Assembly (NCBI GenBank): GCA_937872275.1
Contig: CALMSE010000201.1
Location: 1-12,717, forward strand
Length of the DNA stretch: 12,717 nt
Direction of reading: 5' to 3'
Source: an uncultured Leucobacter sp.
Lineage (GTDB): Bacteria; Actinomycetota; Actinomycetes; Actinomycetales; Microbacteriaceae
Each line of letters starts with the position of its first letter. Positions within the stretch are counted from its first letter, which is position 1. A program made the translations under genes and the position numbers. Shown here in pieces: positions 1 through 5,260 of this stretch. The notes beneath the pieces were generated by a model. It saw nothing but the letters and a program-made list of their open reading frames with translations, was not told the origin of the DNA and ran no database searches.

Positions 1-40
1 TCCAGGCCAGCAGAAACCAGCCATATCGAATGTCACCCAC

Positions 41-247
41 TCATGCAGCAGACCCTTGTTCCTCCATCCAGGAGCGCACGTCGGAGAGCGCGAACCTCAG
101 GCGTTTCCCGAAGCGATAGGCGCGGGGCCCGAGCCCGCGAGTGCGCCAGTCGTAGATCGTGGAGAGCGGCACGCCGAGATACTCGGCAAGCTCCGCCATG
201 TCGAGGAGCGGTTCGAGACCGGGGTGCGGGGGCGGCGTGGCTGTCAT
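41..247 (-). CDS. AlpA/excisionase-like helix-turn-helix protein
   Basis: This encodes a 68-residue DNA-binding protein of the MerR-like HTH_17 type, found in phage and element excisionases and AlpA-type regulators. The sequence DMAELAEYLGVPLSTIYDWR (about residues 16-35) is the helix-turn-helix, and the following GPRAYRFGKRLRFALSDVRSWM matches the typical wing plus the 'D-V-xx-W' end of the family. Nothing follows the HTH except a short tail, so it has no catalytic domain. I chose the ATG at 247. An upstream in-frame TTG at 286 would add 13 residues without family similarity, and neither start has a clear Shine-Dalgarno sequence. It lies just downstream of the tRNA-Pro gene in the same direction, where the excisionase or regulator of a tRNA-integrated element would lie. 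No integrase is visible, because the window ends 40 bases past its stop. It could equally be a stand-alone regulator. Confidence 0.8.
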   Translation of the reverse strand: MTATPPPHPGLEPLLDMAELAEYLGVPLSTIYDWRTRGLGPRAYRFGKRLRFALSDVRSWMEEQGSAA

Positions 248-342
248 AGGGATCAGGTGCACTGTTTCGACACCGATGACGAGCAATCAGCAGCGACCGC
301 ATCCTGCCAGAAGGCTGGTCTGTCGAGAGGGCTACGAGGTGG

Positions 343-381
343 AGTTCTACATGGGTTTTACGTGGCCGGTTCAAGTTCTAC
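343..381 (-). promoter_or_regulatory. Direct repeats AGTTCTAC with possible promoter
   Basis: The octamer AGTTCTAC occurs at 343-350 and 374-381, 31 bp apart, about three helical turns. On the minus strand TTGAAC (374-369) could be a -35 box. TAGAAC (349-344, 19-bp spacer) could be a poor -10 box for the small HTH gene. The repeats overlap both boxes, so they could be the autoregulatory sites of that HTH protein. The assignment is inference from position only. Confidence 0.3.
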
Positions 382-386
382 AACCT

Positions 387-422
387 AAAAAGTCGCGGAA
401 ACCGTAAGGTTTCCGCGACTTT
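387..422 (-). terminator. Intrinsic terminator of the tRNA-Pro gene
   Basis: This is a perfect 15-bp inverted repeat, 389-403 against 408-422, with a GTAA loop. Read on the minus strand it is followed by a run of five T (391-387). It starts 2 bases after the CCA end of the tRNA, so it terminates the tRNA transcript. Confidence 0.9.
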
Positions 423-424
423 CG

Positions 425-501
425 TGGTCGGGATGACAGGATTTGAACCTGCGACCCCGTCGTCCCGAACGACGTGCGCTACCAAGCTGCGCCACATCCC
501 G
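425..501 (-). tRNA. tRNA-Pro (anticodon CGG)
   Basis: This is a 77-base tRNA gene on the minus strand including an encoded CCA end (427-425). The acceptor stem CGGGATG (501-495) pairs with CATCCCG (435-429), with discriminator A at 428. The D-arm contains AGCTTGGTAGCG. The anticodon arm is a CGTCG/CGACG stem with loop TTCGGGA, giving anticodon CGG for proline codon CCG. The T-arm contains GGTTCAAATCC. All arms are intact. Confidence 0.97.
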
Positions 502-523
502 ATCGTGCCGAAGCACGCCCTCC

Positions 524-552
524 AGCTTAGCGGGTCCGCCGCCGATCGCGAA
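524..552 (-). promoter_or_regulatory. Possible promoter of tRNA-Pro
   Basis: On the minus strand TTCGCG (552-547) and TAAGCT (529-524) are spaced by 17 bp. They sit 23 bp upstream of the mature tRNA 5' end, a fair but non-consensus sigma-70 pair. A small hairpin (CGTGC-CGAA-GCACG, 504-517) lies in the leader. The boxes were picked by eye and are weak. Confidence 0.3.
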
Positions 553-577
553 AACGAAGATGGGCGGGCGAGACCGG

Positions 578-599
578 CCGCGGGCCGCCGCTCCCGCGG
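578..599 (-). terminator. Possible GC-rich terminator after the histidine kinase
   Basis: An inverted repeat CCGCGGG (578-584) / CCCGCGG (593-599) with an 8-base loop lies 32 bp past the kinase stop codon. There is no T-run, so termination is uncertain. The remaining 502-630 interval shows nothing else I can support. Confidence 0.25.
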
Positions 600-630
600 G
601 CGCCGCGAGAACCCGCTGCGGCGAATGCGC

Positions 631-1782
631 TCAGGCCGTGGGCAGCCGAACCGAGACGAGCCATGCGTCGTCGACGGGGCCGGCGCTGAACTCTCCGCTG
701 ACGCCCAGTACGCGCTCGGCCATGCGATTCAGCCCGGTGCCCGTGGAGGGCAGATCGCGGCGCGGCGCCTCGGGGAGCGGACTGCGGATGGTCAGCCCGA
801 CCGCTTCGGGACCGAGATCGAGGGCGAATCGCACCTCTCCCGGCCCGGCGTATTTGAGGATGTTCGTCGCCGACTCGCGGACGATTCTCGCCAGGATGAT
901 CTCGACGCCCCTGGGGATGCTCTCGTCGCTCGGGTCTCCGTCGCACACGGTGGCGTGCCCGGCCGCCTCGAACTCGGCGCCGGCCTCGTCGATCGCCTCG
1001 GCGAGATCTCCCGAGGGGACACCGGTGCCGCGCGGAGAATCCTCGGCCAGCTCGATGACGAAGCGGAGATCGCTCAAGGCCTTCCGGGCCGCGACGCGGA
1101 TCGCCTCCTGGGATTCCGCGCGCATGGCCTCGTCATCGAGCAGTTGCACGTGCAGGGCGATGATGGTCAGGTAGTGCGCAATGCTGTCGTGGAGCTCGCC
1201 GGCGATCCATCGACGCTCGGCGAGAATGGCCTCTCGCTCGCGTTCCGCCTGCTCGATGAGCTCGTTCTCCAGGCGATGCCCGCGCGCATACGCCGTTCTC
1301 AGGGCGAGGCCGACCCCGCCCGCGAACGCGGCGACGATCAGCGCGAGCGCGACGTTTGCCGGCCCGGTCTCGCCGGTGCCGAACCCCAAGGCGAAGAGCG
1401 CGGTCGAGACGAGCAGGCCCCCGATATAGCTGATCACCAGCGGTGTGGCCGCCAGTCTCAGCACGGGCGCCGCTGCAGTGGCCCCCGCGAGCAGCCCCGC
1501 GATCCCGTTGTCGGTGAGGAACGACAGCGCTACGGCGACGGCGAGCGCTGATGTGGCCACCAACGGCGACCAGATGTAGAGGGCGAAGATCAGAGTGGTG
1601 GAGATACTGAGTGCGCTGAGGAGAGGATCGGCATCGGGATTGCTGATGAATCCGATGAAGTCGACTGTCGCCGCGCCGCCGACGATGATCAGCAGCACGA
1701 TGCGCTCCGGGAGGCTCAACCGCTCTGCCTGCCCCAACAGGGATCGGCGAACGTCTCCACCGGCCTCCGTGCGCCTCGACAT
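631..1782 (-). CDS. NarL-family sensor histidine kinase
   Basis: This is a 383-residue membrane kinase. Residues about 27-160 contain five or six hydrophobic segments (for example from RIVLLIIVGGAATVDFIGFI to VALALIVAAFAGGVGLAL) with no large extracytoplasmic loop. Such an integral sensor could detect small hydrophobic ligands or membrane state. A short coiled linker (170-190) leads to the HisKA_3 dimerisation domain, with ELHDSIAHYLT giving phospho-acceptor His198. The ATPase domain has the N box RESATNILKYA (about 295-305). Its G box is GTGLNRMAERVLGVSG, and the classic D-box DxG is replaced by SPLPE, a common variant in this subfamily. I chose the ATG at 1782, preceded directly by GAGGGG. 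An in-frame TTG at 1812 would overlap the stop of the last micropeptide ORF. The micropeptide array lies immediately upstream on the same strand. The cognate regulator is probably the divergent LuxR-type gene at 2418. Confidence 0.9.
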   Translation of the reverse strand: MSRRTEAGGDVRRSLLGQAERLSLPERIVLLIIVGGAATVDFIGFISNPDADPLLSALSISTTLIFALYIWSPLVATSALAVAVALSFLTDNGIAGLLAGATAAAPVLRLAATPLVISYIGGLLVSTALFALGFGTGETGPANVALALIVAAFAGGVGLALRTAYARGHRLENELIEQAEREREAILAERRWIAGELHDSIAHYLTIIALHVQLLDDEAMRAESQEAIRVAARKALSDLRFVIELAEDSPRGTGVPSGDLAEAIDEAGAEFEAAGHATVCDGDPSDESIPRGVEIILARIVRESATNILKYAGPGEVRFALDLGPEAVGLTIRSPLPEAPRRDLPSTGTGLNRMAERVLGVSGEFSAGPVDDAWLVSVRLPTA

Positions 1783-1808
1783 CCCCTCAGTATTCCGTAC
1801 CGGGCGGA

Positions 1809-1853
1809 TCAACGAAAGCCCAGGAAGTATGCGAGTGCATTCCAGAAAGTCAT
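1809..1853 (-). CDS. Micropeptide MTFWNALAYFLGFR, copy 1 (kinase-proximal)
   Basis: This 14-residue ORF starts with ATG and ends with TGA. AAGGAGGTG (1870-1862), a 9-base match to the 16S anti-Shine-Dalgarno sequence, sits 8 bases before the ATG. The peptide is hydrophobic and aromatic (F3, W4, Y9, F10, F13), with a single C-terminal Arg and no Cys, signal-peptidase site or leader motif. It could associate with the membrane or act as a short signal. Relative to copies 2-3 its codons 10-13 read TTC CTG GGC TTT instead of TTT CTC GGA TTC, and every change is synonymous. The kinase ATG follows 26 bases after the stop, so one transcript probably carries both. I do not recognise this peptide family. 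Alternatives are a signal, a leader peptide or a type I toxin-like peptide. Confidence 0.75.
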   Translation of the reverse strand: MTFWNALAYFLGFR

Positions 1854-1908
1854 GGCCGAAACACCTCCTTCGTGTTAGCTGTTCGTCCTGCGTTCAGTAC
1901 CGTGCGGA

Positions 1909-1953
1909 TCAACGGAATCCGAGAAAGTATGCGAGTGCATTCCAGAAAGTCAT
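1909..1953 (-). CDS. Micropeptide MTFWNALAYFLGFR, copy 2
   Basis: The peptide is identical to copy 1, with the same AAGGAGGTG (1970-1962) 8 bases before the ATG. Its sequence from codon 1 to the stop equals copy 3. The 55-base spacer upstream (1954-2008) differs from the spacer above copy 3 by a single A/G. Confidence 0.75.
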   Translation of the reverse strand: MTFWNALAYFLGFR

Positions 1954-2008
1954 GGCCGAAACACCTCCTTCGTGTTAGCTGTTCGTCCTGCGTTCAGTAC
2001 CGTGCGGA

Positions 2009-2053
2009 TCAACGGAATCCGAGAAAGTATGCGAGTGCATTCCAGAAAGTCAT
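2009..2053 (-). CDS. Micropeptide MTFWNALAYFLGFR, copy 3
   Basis: The ORF is identical in nucleotide sequence to copy 2. AAGGAGGTG lies at 2070-2062. Its stop is followed by the same 55-base spacer pattern leading to copy 2. Confidence 0.75.
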   Translation of the reverse strand: MTFWNALAYFLGFR

Positions 2054-2108
2054 GGCCGAAACACCTCCTTCGTATTAGCTGTTCGTCCTGCGTTCAGTAC
2101 CGTGCGGA

Positions 2109-2153
2109 TCAACGGAATCCGAGAAAATATGCGAGTGCATTCCAGAAAGTCAT
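2109..2153 (-). CDS. Micropeptide MTFWNALAYFLGFR, copy 4
   Basis: The peptide is the same and differs from copies 2-3 only at codon 9 (TAT for TAC), which is synonymous. AAGGAGGTG lies at 2170-2162. The last spacer bases before the ATG read GGACC instead of CGGCC. The spacer towards copy 5 is clearly more diverged than the ORF. Confidence 0.75.
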   Translation of the reverse strand: MTFWNALAYFLGFR

Positions 2154-2208
2154 GGTCCAAACACCTCCTTCGTATTAGCTGTTCGTCTTGCCTTCACTCC
2201 CCTGCGGA

Positions 2209-2253
2209 TCAACGGAAACCGAGGAAGTATGCGAGTGCATTCCAGAAAGTCAT
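2209..2253 (-). CDS. Micropeptide MTFWNALAYFLGFR, copy 5 (first in the transcript)
   Basis: This is the promoter-proximal copy on the minus strand. The peptide is identical, with synonymous changes TTC for TTT (codon 10) and GGT for GGA (codon 12) relative to copies 2-4. Its Shine-Dalgarno is altered to AAGGGGGGTG (2271-2262), so it may be translated less well. The diverged surroundings with an unchanged product are the best sign that the peptide itself is under selection. Confidence 0.7.
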   Translation of the reverse strand: MTFWNALAYFLGFR

Positions 2254-2330
2254 GGCCGAGACACCCCCCTTGTGCTAGCTGTTTGTCCTGACTTGATCCA
2301 TCCTTTCGGGCTCGATCACCGCCCGCATCG

Positions 2331-2396
2331 GACTAGTTGGCAGATTATGACTAGACGAAGGTCTAATGCCTGCCGCTCGGGAAAAGGTCTATATAT
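2331..2396. promoter_or_regulatory. Divergent promoter/operator region of the two-component system
   Basis: This segment separates the micropeptide array (minus) from the response regulator (plus). AAGGTCTA occurs at 2358-2365 and 2384-2391. GACTAG occurs at 2331-2336 and 2349-2354, and TAGAC-GAAG-GTCTA (2352-2365) is a small palindrome. On the plus strand TATATA (2390-2395) is a -10 candidate 23 bp before the regulator ATG. On the minus strand CATAAT (2349-2344) is a -10 candidate for the array. The repeated motifs are candidate response-regulator sites. All assignments are by eye. Confidence 0.4.
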
Positions 2397-2417
2397 GCGC
2401 CGCTCTAGAATCTGTAC

Positions 2418-3071
2418 ATGAGCGAAATCCGGGTATTGATCACCGACGACGACCCGTTGGTGCGGATCGCACTCAAGCACTTCGTCTCGCGTGCGCCCGA
2501 GATCACCGTGGTCGCAGAGGCGGAGAACGGGGTCGAGGCGATCTCCGAGTTCGAACGGCTGCAGCCCGACATCGTGATGATGGACGTGCAGATGCCGGTC
2601 ATGGGCGGCATCGAGGCCACGGGAGAGATCACGTCGCGCTGGCCGGGGGCCTGCGTGCTCGCCGTCACCACACTCGACACGAGGGACACCGTGCTGCCGA
2701 TGCTGAGCGCCGGCGCCTCGGGCTACATGCTCAAGGACTCGAGCGCAGACGAGATCGTGAGCGCCCTGCGCCAGGCGCACCAGGGCACGAGCTCGCTCTC
2801 GCCGCGCATCGCGGCGATGCTGGTGCAGCACGTGCGCGAGGCCAAGCCCGCGGGATCGGCGGGAGAGCTCGAGGCGCTCACCGAGCGCGAGTCGGAGGTG
2901 CTGGGGCATCTCGCGCAGGGCATGTCGAACGCGGAGATCGCGGGGACCATGCACGTCTCGGAGGGAACGGTCAAGGCGCACCTCGGGAGCATCATGTCGA
3001 AATGGCAGGTTCGCGACCGCGTGCGGGTACTGGTCACGGCCGCGCGCGCGGGGCTGGTCGACTTCAGATAG
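2418..3071 (+). CDS. NarL/FixJ-type response regulator
   Basis: This 217-residue regulator has two domains. The receiver domain (1-120) has the acidic triad D10-D12, the phospho-acceptor D56 in PDIVMMDVQMP and the conserved K106 in GYMLKD. The LuxR-type HTH follows at about 152-213, with LTERESEVLGHLAQGMSNAEIAGTMHVSEGTVKAHLGSI split over its recognition helices. It is probably phosphorylated by the divergent histidine kinase and would bind DNA as a dimer. There is no clear Shine-Dalgarno before the ATG, and the nearest -10 candidate (2390-2395) leaves a very short leader. Kinase and regulator genes of this family are usually adjacent in one operon. Here they are divergent with the peptide array between them. 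Its targets are likely to include the intergenic region, but this is not shown by the sequence. Confidence 0.93.
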   Translation: MSEIRVLITDDDPLVRIALKHFVSRAPEITVVAEAENGVEAISEFERLQPDIVMMDVQMPVMGGIEATGEITSRWPGACVLAVTTLDTRDTVLPMLSAGASGYMLKDSSADEIVSALRQAHQGTSSLSPRIAAMLVQHVREAKPAGSAGELEALTERESEVLGHLAQGMSNAEIAGTMHVSEGTVKAHLGSIMSKWQVRDRVRVLVTAARAGLVDFR

Positions 3072-3129
3072 GGGCCCGTCGCCCCGGTGCGGAGACGGCC
3101 GCGACGACCCGATGTGGAAGACTTGACGG

Positions 3130-3906
3130 GTGCCACAACTCCCCCGCCTGGTCGCCTTCGACCTCGACGACACCCTCGCCCCCTCGAAGTCGCCGGTGGA
3201 CCCGCGGATGCTCGCGGTGTTCGCCCGCCTGCTCGGGCGCACCACCGTCGCGGTGATCTCGGGCGGCAACTTCGAGCAATTCGAGGCCCAGCTCGTGGAT
3301 CGCCTCGAACGCTTCGAGCAGACGGGCGGAGTCGACGAGGCCGCGCTCGAGCGCCTGCACCTGCTGCCGACCTGCGGCACCCGGTACGAGCGGCGCGAGG
3401 GCGGCGGCTGGCGCACCGTCTACCGCGAGAACCTCACTCCGGAGGAGCGCGACGCGGCTCTCGCCGCCCTGCGCGAGGAGGCCGAGCGGCTGGGGCTCTG
3501 GGAGAGCGAGACCTGGGGCGAGATTCTCGAGGATCGCGGATCCCAGGTCACCTTCTCGGCGCTCGGCCAGCGAGCCCCCGTCGAGGTCAAGCAGGCCTGG
3601 GATCCCGATGGCGCGAAGAAGAACGCACTCCGGGCCGCCGTCGCCGCCCGGCTGCCGGGCCTCGAGGTGCGCAGTGGCGGATCCACCTCCGTCGACATCA
3701 CCCGCACGGGCATCGACAAGGCCTACGGCATGAGGAGGCTCGCCGAGCACACCGGCATTCCCCTCGACGAGATGCTCTTCGTCGGCGACCGTCTCGACCC
3801 CGACGGCAACGACTATCCGGTGAAGGCGCTCGGCGTGCCGTGCCATGCGGTCGAAGGCTGGGAGGACACCGCCGACTTCCTGGAGCGGCTGCTCGCGGAG
3901 GACTGA
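3130..3906 (+). CDS. HAD-IIB family phosphatase
   Basis: This 258-residue haloacid-dehalogenase-superfamily hydrolase starts with GTG, with GGAAG 9 bases upstream. Motif I is FDLDDTL (nucleophile D11, general acid/base D13). Motif II is Ser44 in AVISGG, motif III is K197 in GIDKAYG, and motif IV is GDRLDPDGND (219-228). The region between motifs II and III (about 80-185) is the C2-type cap of the HAD-IIB subclass, which includes sucrose-phosphatase, trehalose-phosphatase and eukaryotic phosphomannomutase. The GDxxxxxGND signature resembles the phosphomannomutase/sugar-phosphatase branch, so a sugar phosphate substrate is likely but not determined. It lies 58 bases after the response regulator in the same direction and could be co-transcribed, although no functional link is evident. 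Confidence 0.88.
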   Translation: MPQLPRLVAFDLDDTLAPSKSPVDPRMLAVFARLLGRTTVAVISGGNFEQFEAQLVDRLERFEQTGGVDEAALERLHLLPTCGTRYERREGGGWRTVYRENLTPEERDAALAALREEAERLGLWESETWGEILEDRGSQVTFSALGQRAPVEVKQAWDPDGAKKNALRAAVAARLPGLEVRSGGSTSVDITRTGIDKAYGMRRLAEHTGIPLDEMLFVGDRLDPDGNDYPVKALGVPCHAVEGWEDTADFLERLLAED

Positions 3907-3933
3907 GCCGGCCTCTCTGGAGGCACCGCCGCC

Positions 3934-3959
3934 GGCCACGAGACCGTGGTCTCGTGGCC
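3934..3959. terminator. Bidirectional hairpin between convergent genes
   Basis: This is a perfect 12-bp inverted repeat, GGCCACGAGACC (3934-3945) and GGTCTCGTGGCC (3948-3959). It lies between the HAD gene (stop 3906) and the convergent SDR gene (stop 3992). There is no T-run, but the position and strength fit a shared terminator. Confidence 0.7.
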
Positions 3960-3991
3960 CCGTGGCGGATCGACGCCGGAGCGCAGGCCGA

Positions 3992-4807
3992 TCAGAGCAG
4001 CTTCGCCGTGTGGCCGCCGTCGGCGAACAGCGTGTGACCCGTGACGAACGACGACTGGTCCGACAGCAGGAACAGGATGACGGCCCCCATCTCCTCCGGC
4101 GTGCCCGTGCGGCCCAGAGGGATCGGAGCGGTCGCGCCCGCGAAGATCGCGTCCTCGTCCTCCGCCGACATGTCGGGCAGGAAGTGGCGCACCTGCTTCG
4201 TGCGGATCGTGCCGGGGGCGAGCGCGTTCGAGCGGATCCCGTCGCGGGCGTAGCGCGTCGCGAGCGAGGTCGAGAGCTGCCGCGTCGCGGCTTTGCTCAT
4301 GTTGTAGACGAAGGTCGAGGTGCCGTCGAACTCCTGGCCACGGTACCCCGACGGCGAGGTGACGATCACGATCGAGCCCGACTGCTGCCGCACCATCACC
4401 GGGATGACGTGCTTGCAGATCAGGAACATGCCGCGCACGTTCACGCCCATGACGTGGTCGAACTCCTCGACGCTGACCTCGTCGATGTCCTTGAAGTGCA
4501 TCAGGCCGACGTTGGAGACCAGGCCGTCGATACGGCCCCATCTCTCCGTCGCCGCGGCGACGATCGCCTCGGAGGTCGATTCCACCGAGATGTCGCCGGC
4601 GACGATCAGGTGCCCCTCCCCCGGCAGCTCCTCGATCAGAGAGGTGAGATACTCCTCTCGCAGGTCGTTGAGCACGAGCCGAGCGCCCGCGGCGGCGAGC
4701 ACCCGCGCGGCGCCCGCGCCGATCCCGCTGCCGGCCCCGGTGACGACCACGACGCGGTCGCGCATGGGCTCCGAGCTCATCCAGTCGGCCTTCGCCCAGC
4801 CGCTCAT
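3992..4807 (-). CDS. Short-chain dehydrogenase/reductase (SDR)
   Basis: This 271-residue classical SDR has the cofactor motif TGAGSGIG (23-30). Asp48 after the second strand (VLNDL) favours NAD(H) over NADP(H). The structural motif reads SNVG (98-101) instead of NNAG. A catalytic Ser lies at 151 or 153 (VTSPSG), and Y168/K172 form YNMSK. The stretch between Ser and Tyr is two residues longer than usual. The C-terminus GHTLFADGGHT is typical. It probably interconverts an alcohol and a ketone of the pathway substrate. The start was set at 4807 because this ATG overlaps the stop of the upstream SnoaL-like gene (ATGA), which implies translational coupling. A longer frame to 4849 would run into that gene. 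Confidence 0.92.
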   Translation of the reverse strand: MSGWAKADWMSSEPMRDRVVVVTGAGSGIGAGAARVLAAAGARLVLNDLREEYLTSLIEELPGEGHLIVAGDISVESTSEAIVAAATERWGRIDGLVSNVGLMHFKDIDEVSVEEFDHVMGVNVRGMFLICKHVIPVMVRQQSGSIVIVTSPSGYRGQEFDGTSTFVYNMSKAATRQLSTSLATRYARDGIRSNALAPGTIRTKQVRHFLPDMSAEDEDAIFAGATAPIPLGRTGTPEEMGAVILFLLSDQSSFVTGHTLFADGGHTAKLL

Positions 4808-5187
4808 TCGATGCTCCCGAGCAGCGGGAAGTCGATCGCGAAGCGCCACCCGCCGTCGGCGCCGCGGCGCAGCACGTCCGCAGCGCGACCGGAGTTGCTG
4901 ATCCGCAGCCCGTCGGGCCCGATCGCCTCCATGTTCCAGTGGTTCAGCACGAGCGCGACGTCGCCGGCCTCCTGCACCCAGTCCACCCGGTTGTTCATCG
5001 TCGGCTTCAAAGCCGCGAACCCCTCGACGGCCTCGCGGATCGCCGCGCCGCTCGCGATGGTGTCGGCGTCGACGGCGAAGGTCGCGGTGGGGTCGTAGAG
5101 CTCCATCAGCCCCTCGACATCTCCCTCCTTGACGCGCGCCACGAACAGGTCGCCCACCTCGAGGGGGGTCTTCGCAAGTTCGGCCAT
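4804..5187 (-). CDS. SnoaL-like / NTF2-fold protein
   Basis: This 127-residue protein of the SnoaL/DUF4440 type (NTF2 superfamily) has the usual pattern. An N-terminal helix is followed by GDVEGLMELYDPTATFAV, then GAAIREAVEGF, then an antiparallel sheet ending in WRFAIDFPLL. Such proteins act as small isomerases, cyclases or hydrolases, or have only a ligand-binding role. The exact chemistry cannot be read from the sequence. The start has a strong AAGGAGAG 5 bases upstream. The stop overlaps the SDR start, and the monooxygenase/dehydrogenase gene lies 73 bases upstream, so the three probably form one operon. Confidence 0.85.
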   Translation of the reverse strand: MAELAKTPLEVGDLFVARVKEGDVEGLMELYDPTATFAVDADTIASGAAIREAVEGFAALKPTMNNRVDWVQEAGDVALVLNHWNMEAIGPDGLRISNSGRAADVLRRGADGGWRFAIDFPLLGSIE

Positions 5188-5231
5188 GTCTCTCTCCTTC
5201 AGTTCAGCGGGAATCGTGTGAATCGGTGACC

Positions 5232-5255
5232 GCGGGATCGCGGGATCGCGGGATC
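5232..5255. repeat. Three 8-bp tandem repeats
   Basis: GCGGGATC is repeated three times without interruption (5232-5255), followed by a partial GCGG. It sits in the 73-bp gap just after the stop of the acyl-CoA-dehydrogenase-like gene. It is probably a slippage-prone intercistronic tract, and no function is evident. Confidence 0.85.
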
Positions 5256-5260
5256 GCGGC

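Larger units (their letters stand above)
1797..2296. repeat. Five 100-bp tandem repeats carrying a micropeptide ORF
   Basis: Five head-to-tail units start at 1797, 1897, 1997, 2097 and 2197, with a period of exactly 100 bp. Units 2, 3 and 4 are nearly identical, and units 1 and 5 have diverged, mostly in the spacers. There is no unique spacer, so this is not a CRISPR array. Because 100 is not a multiple of three, no frame stays open through the array. On the minus strand each unit holds a Shine-Dalgarno sequence, an ATG and a 14-codon ORF. In the RNA sense the Shine-Dalgarno lies in the loop of a possible 4-bp hairpin (ACAC...GUGU). Unit variants AUAC and GCAC keep the pairing through G-U wobbles. 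The tract fills most of the space between the divergent kinase and response-regulator genes and is less GC-rich than the flanking genes. Confidence 0.95.

Noticed and set aside
425..460. Duplicated tRNA 3' end as proof of integration
   Set aside because: I looked for a second copy within the window and found none; the other end would be outside.
424..1551. Long plus-strand frame opposite the tRNA and kinase
   Set aside because: It reads through a tRNA gene and is the antisense shadow of a clear histidine kinase; its Arg/Gly-rich product has no domain.
1783..1812. TTG at 1812 as the kinase start
   Set aside because: It overlaps the micropeptide stop and has no good Shine-Dalgarno. The ATG at 1782 is directly preceded by GAGGGG, though this spacing is short and the choice is not certain.
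1872..2178. Plus-strand ORFs of 68 codons crossing the 100-bp repeats
   Set aside because: They cross unit borders in shifting frames, lack Shine-Dalgarno sequences, and the base changes between units follow third positions of the minus-strand ORFs instead.
1797..2296. CRISPR array
   Set aside because: The units are 100 bp and contiguous, with no unique spacers and no cas genes.
2297..2396. A sixth, degenerate micropeptide copy upstream of copy 5
   Set aside because: At the expected register there is no start codon, Shine-Dalgarno or peptide similarity.
5232..5259. GCGGGATC repeats as a regulatory array
   Set aside because: Only three short copies lie right after a stop codon in GC-rich DNA, so slippage explains them.
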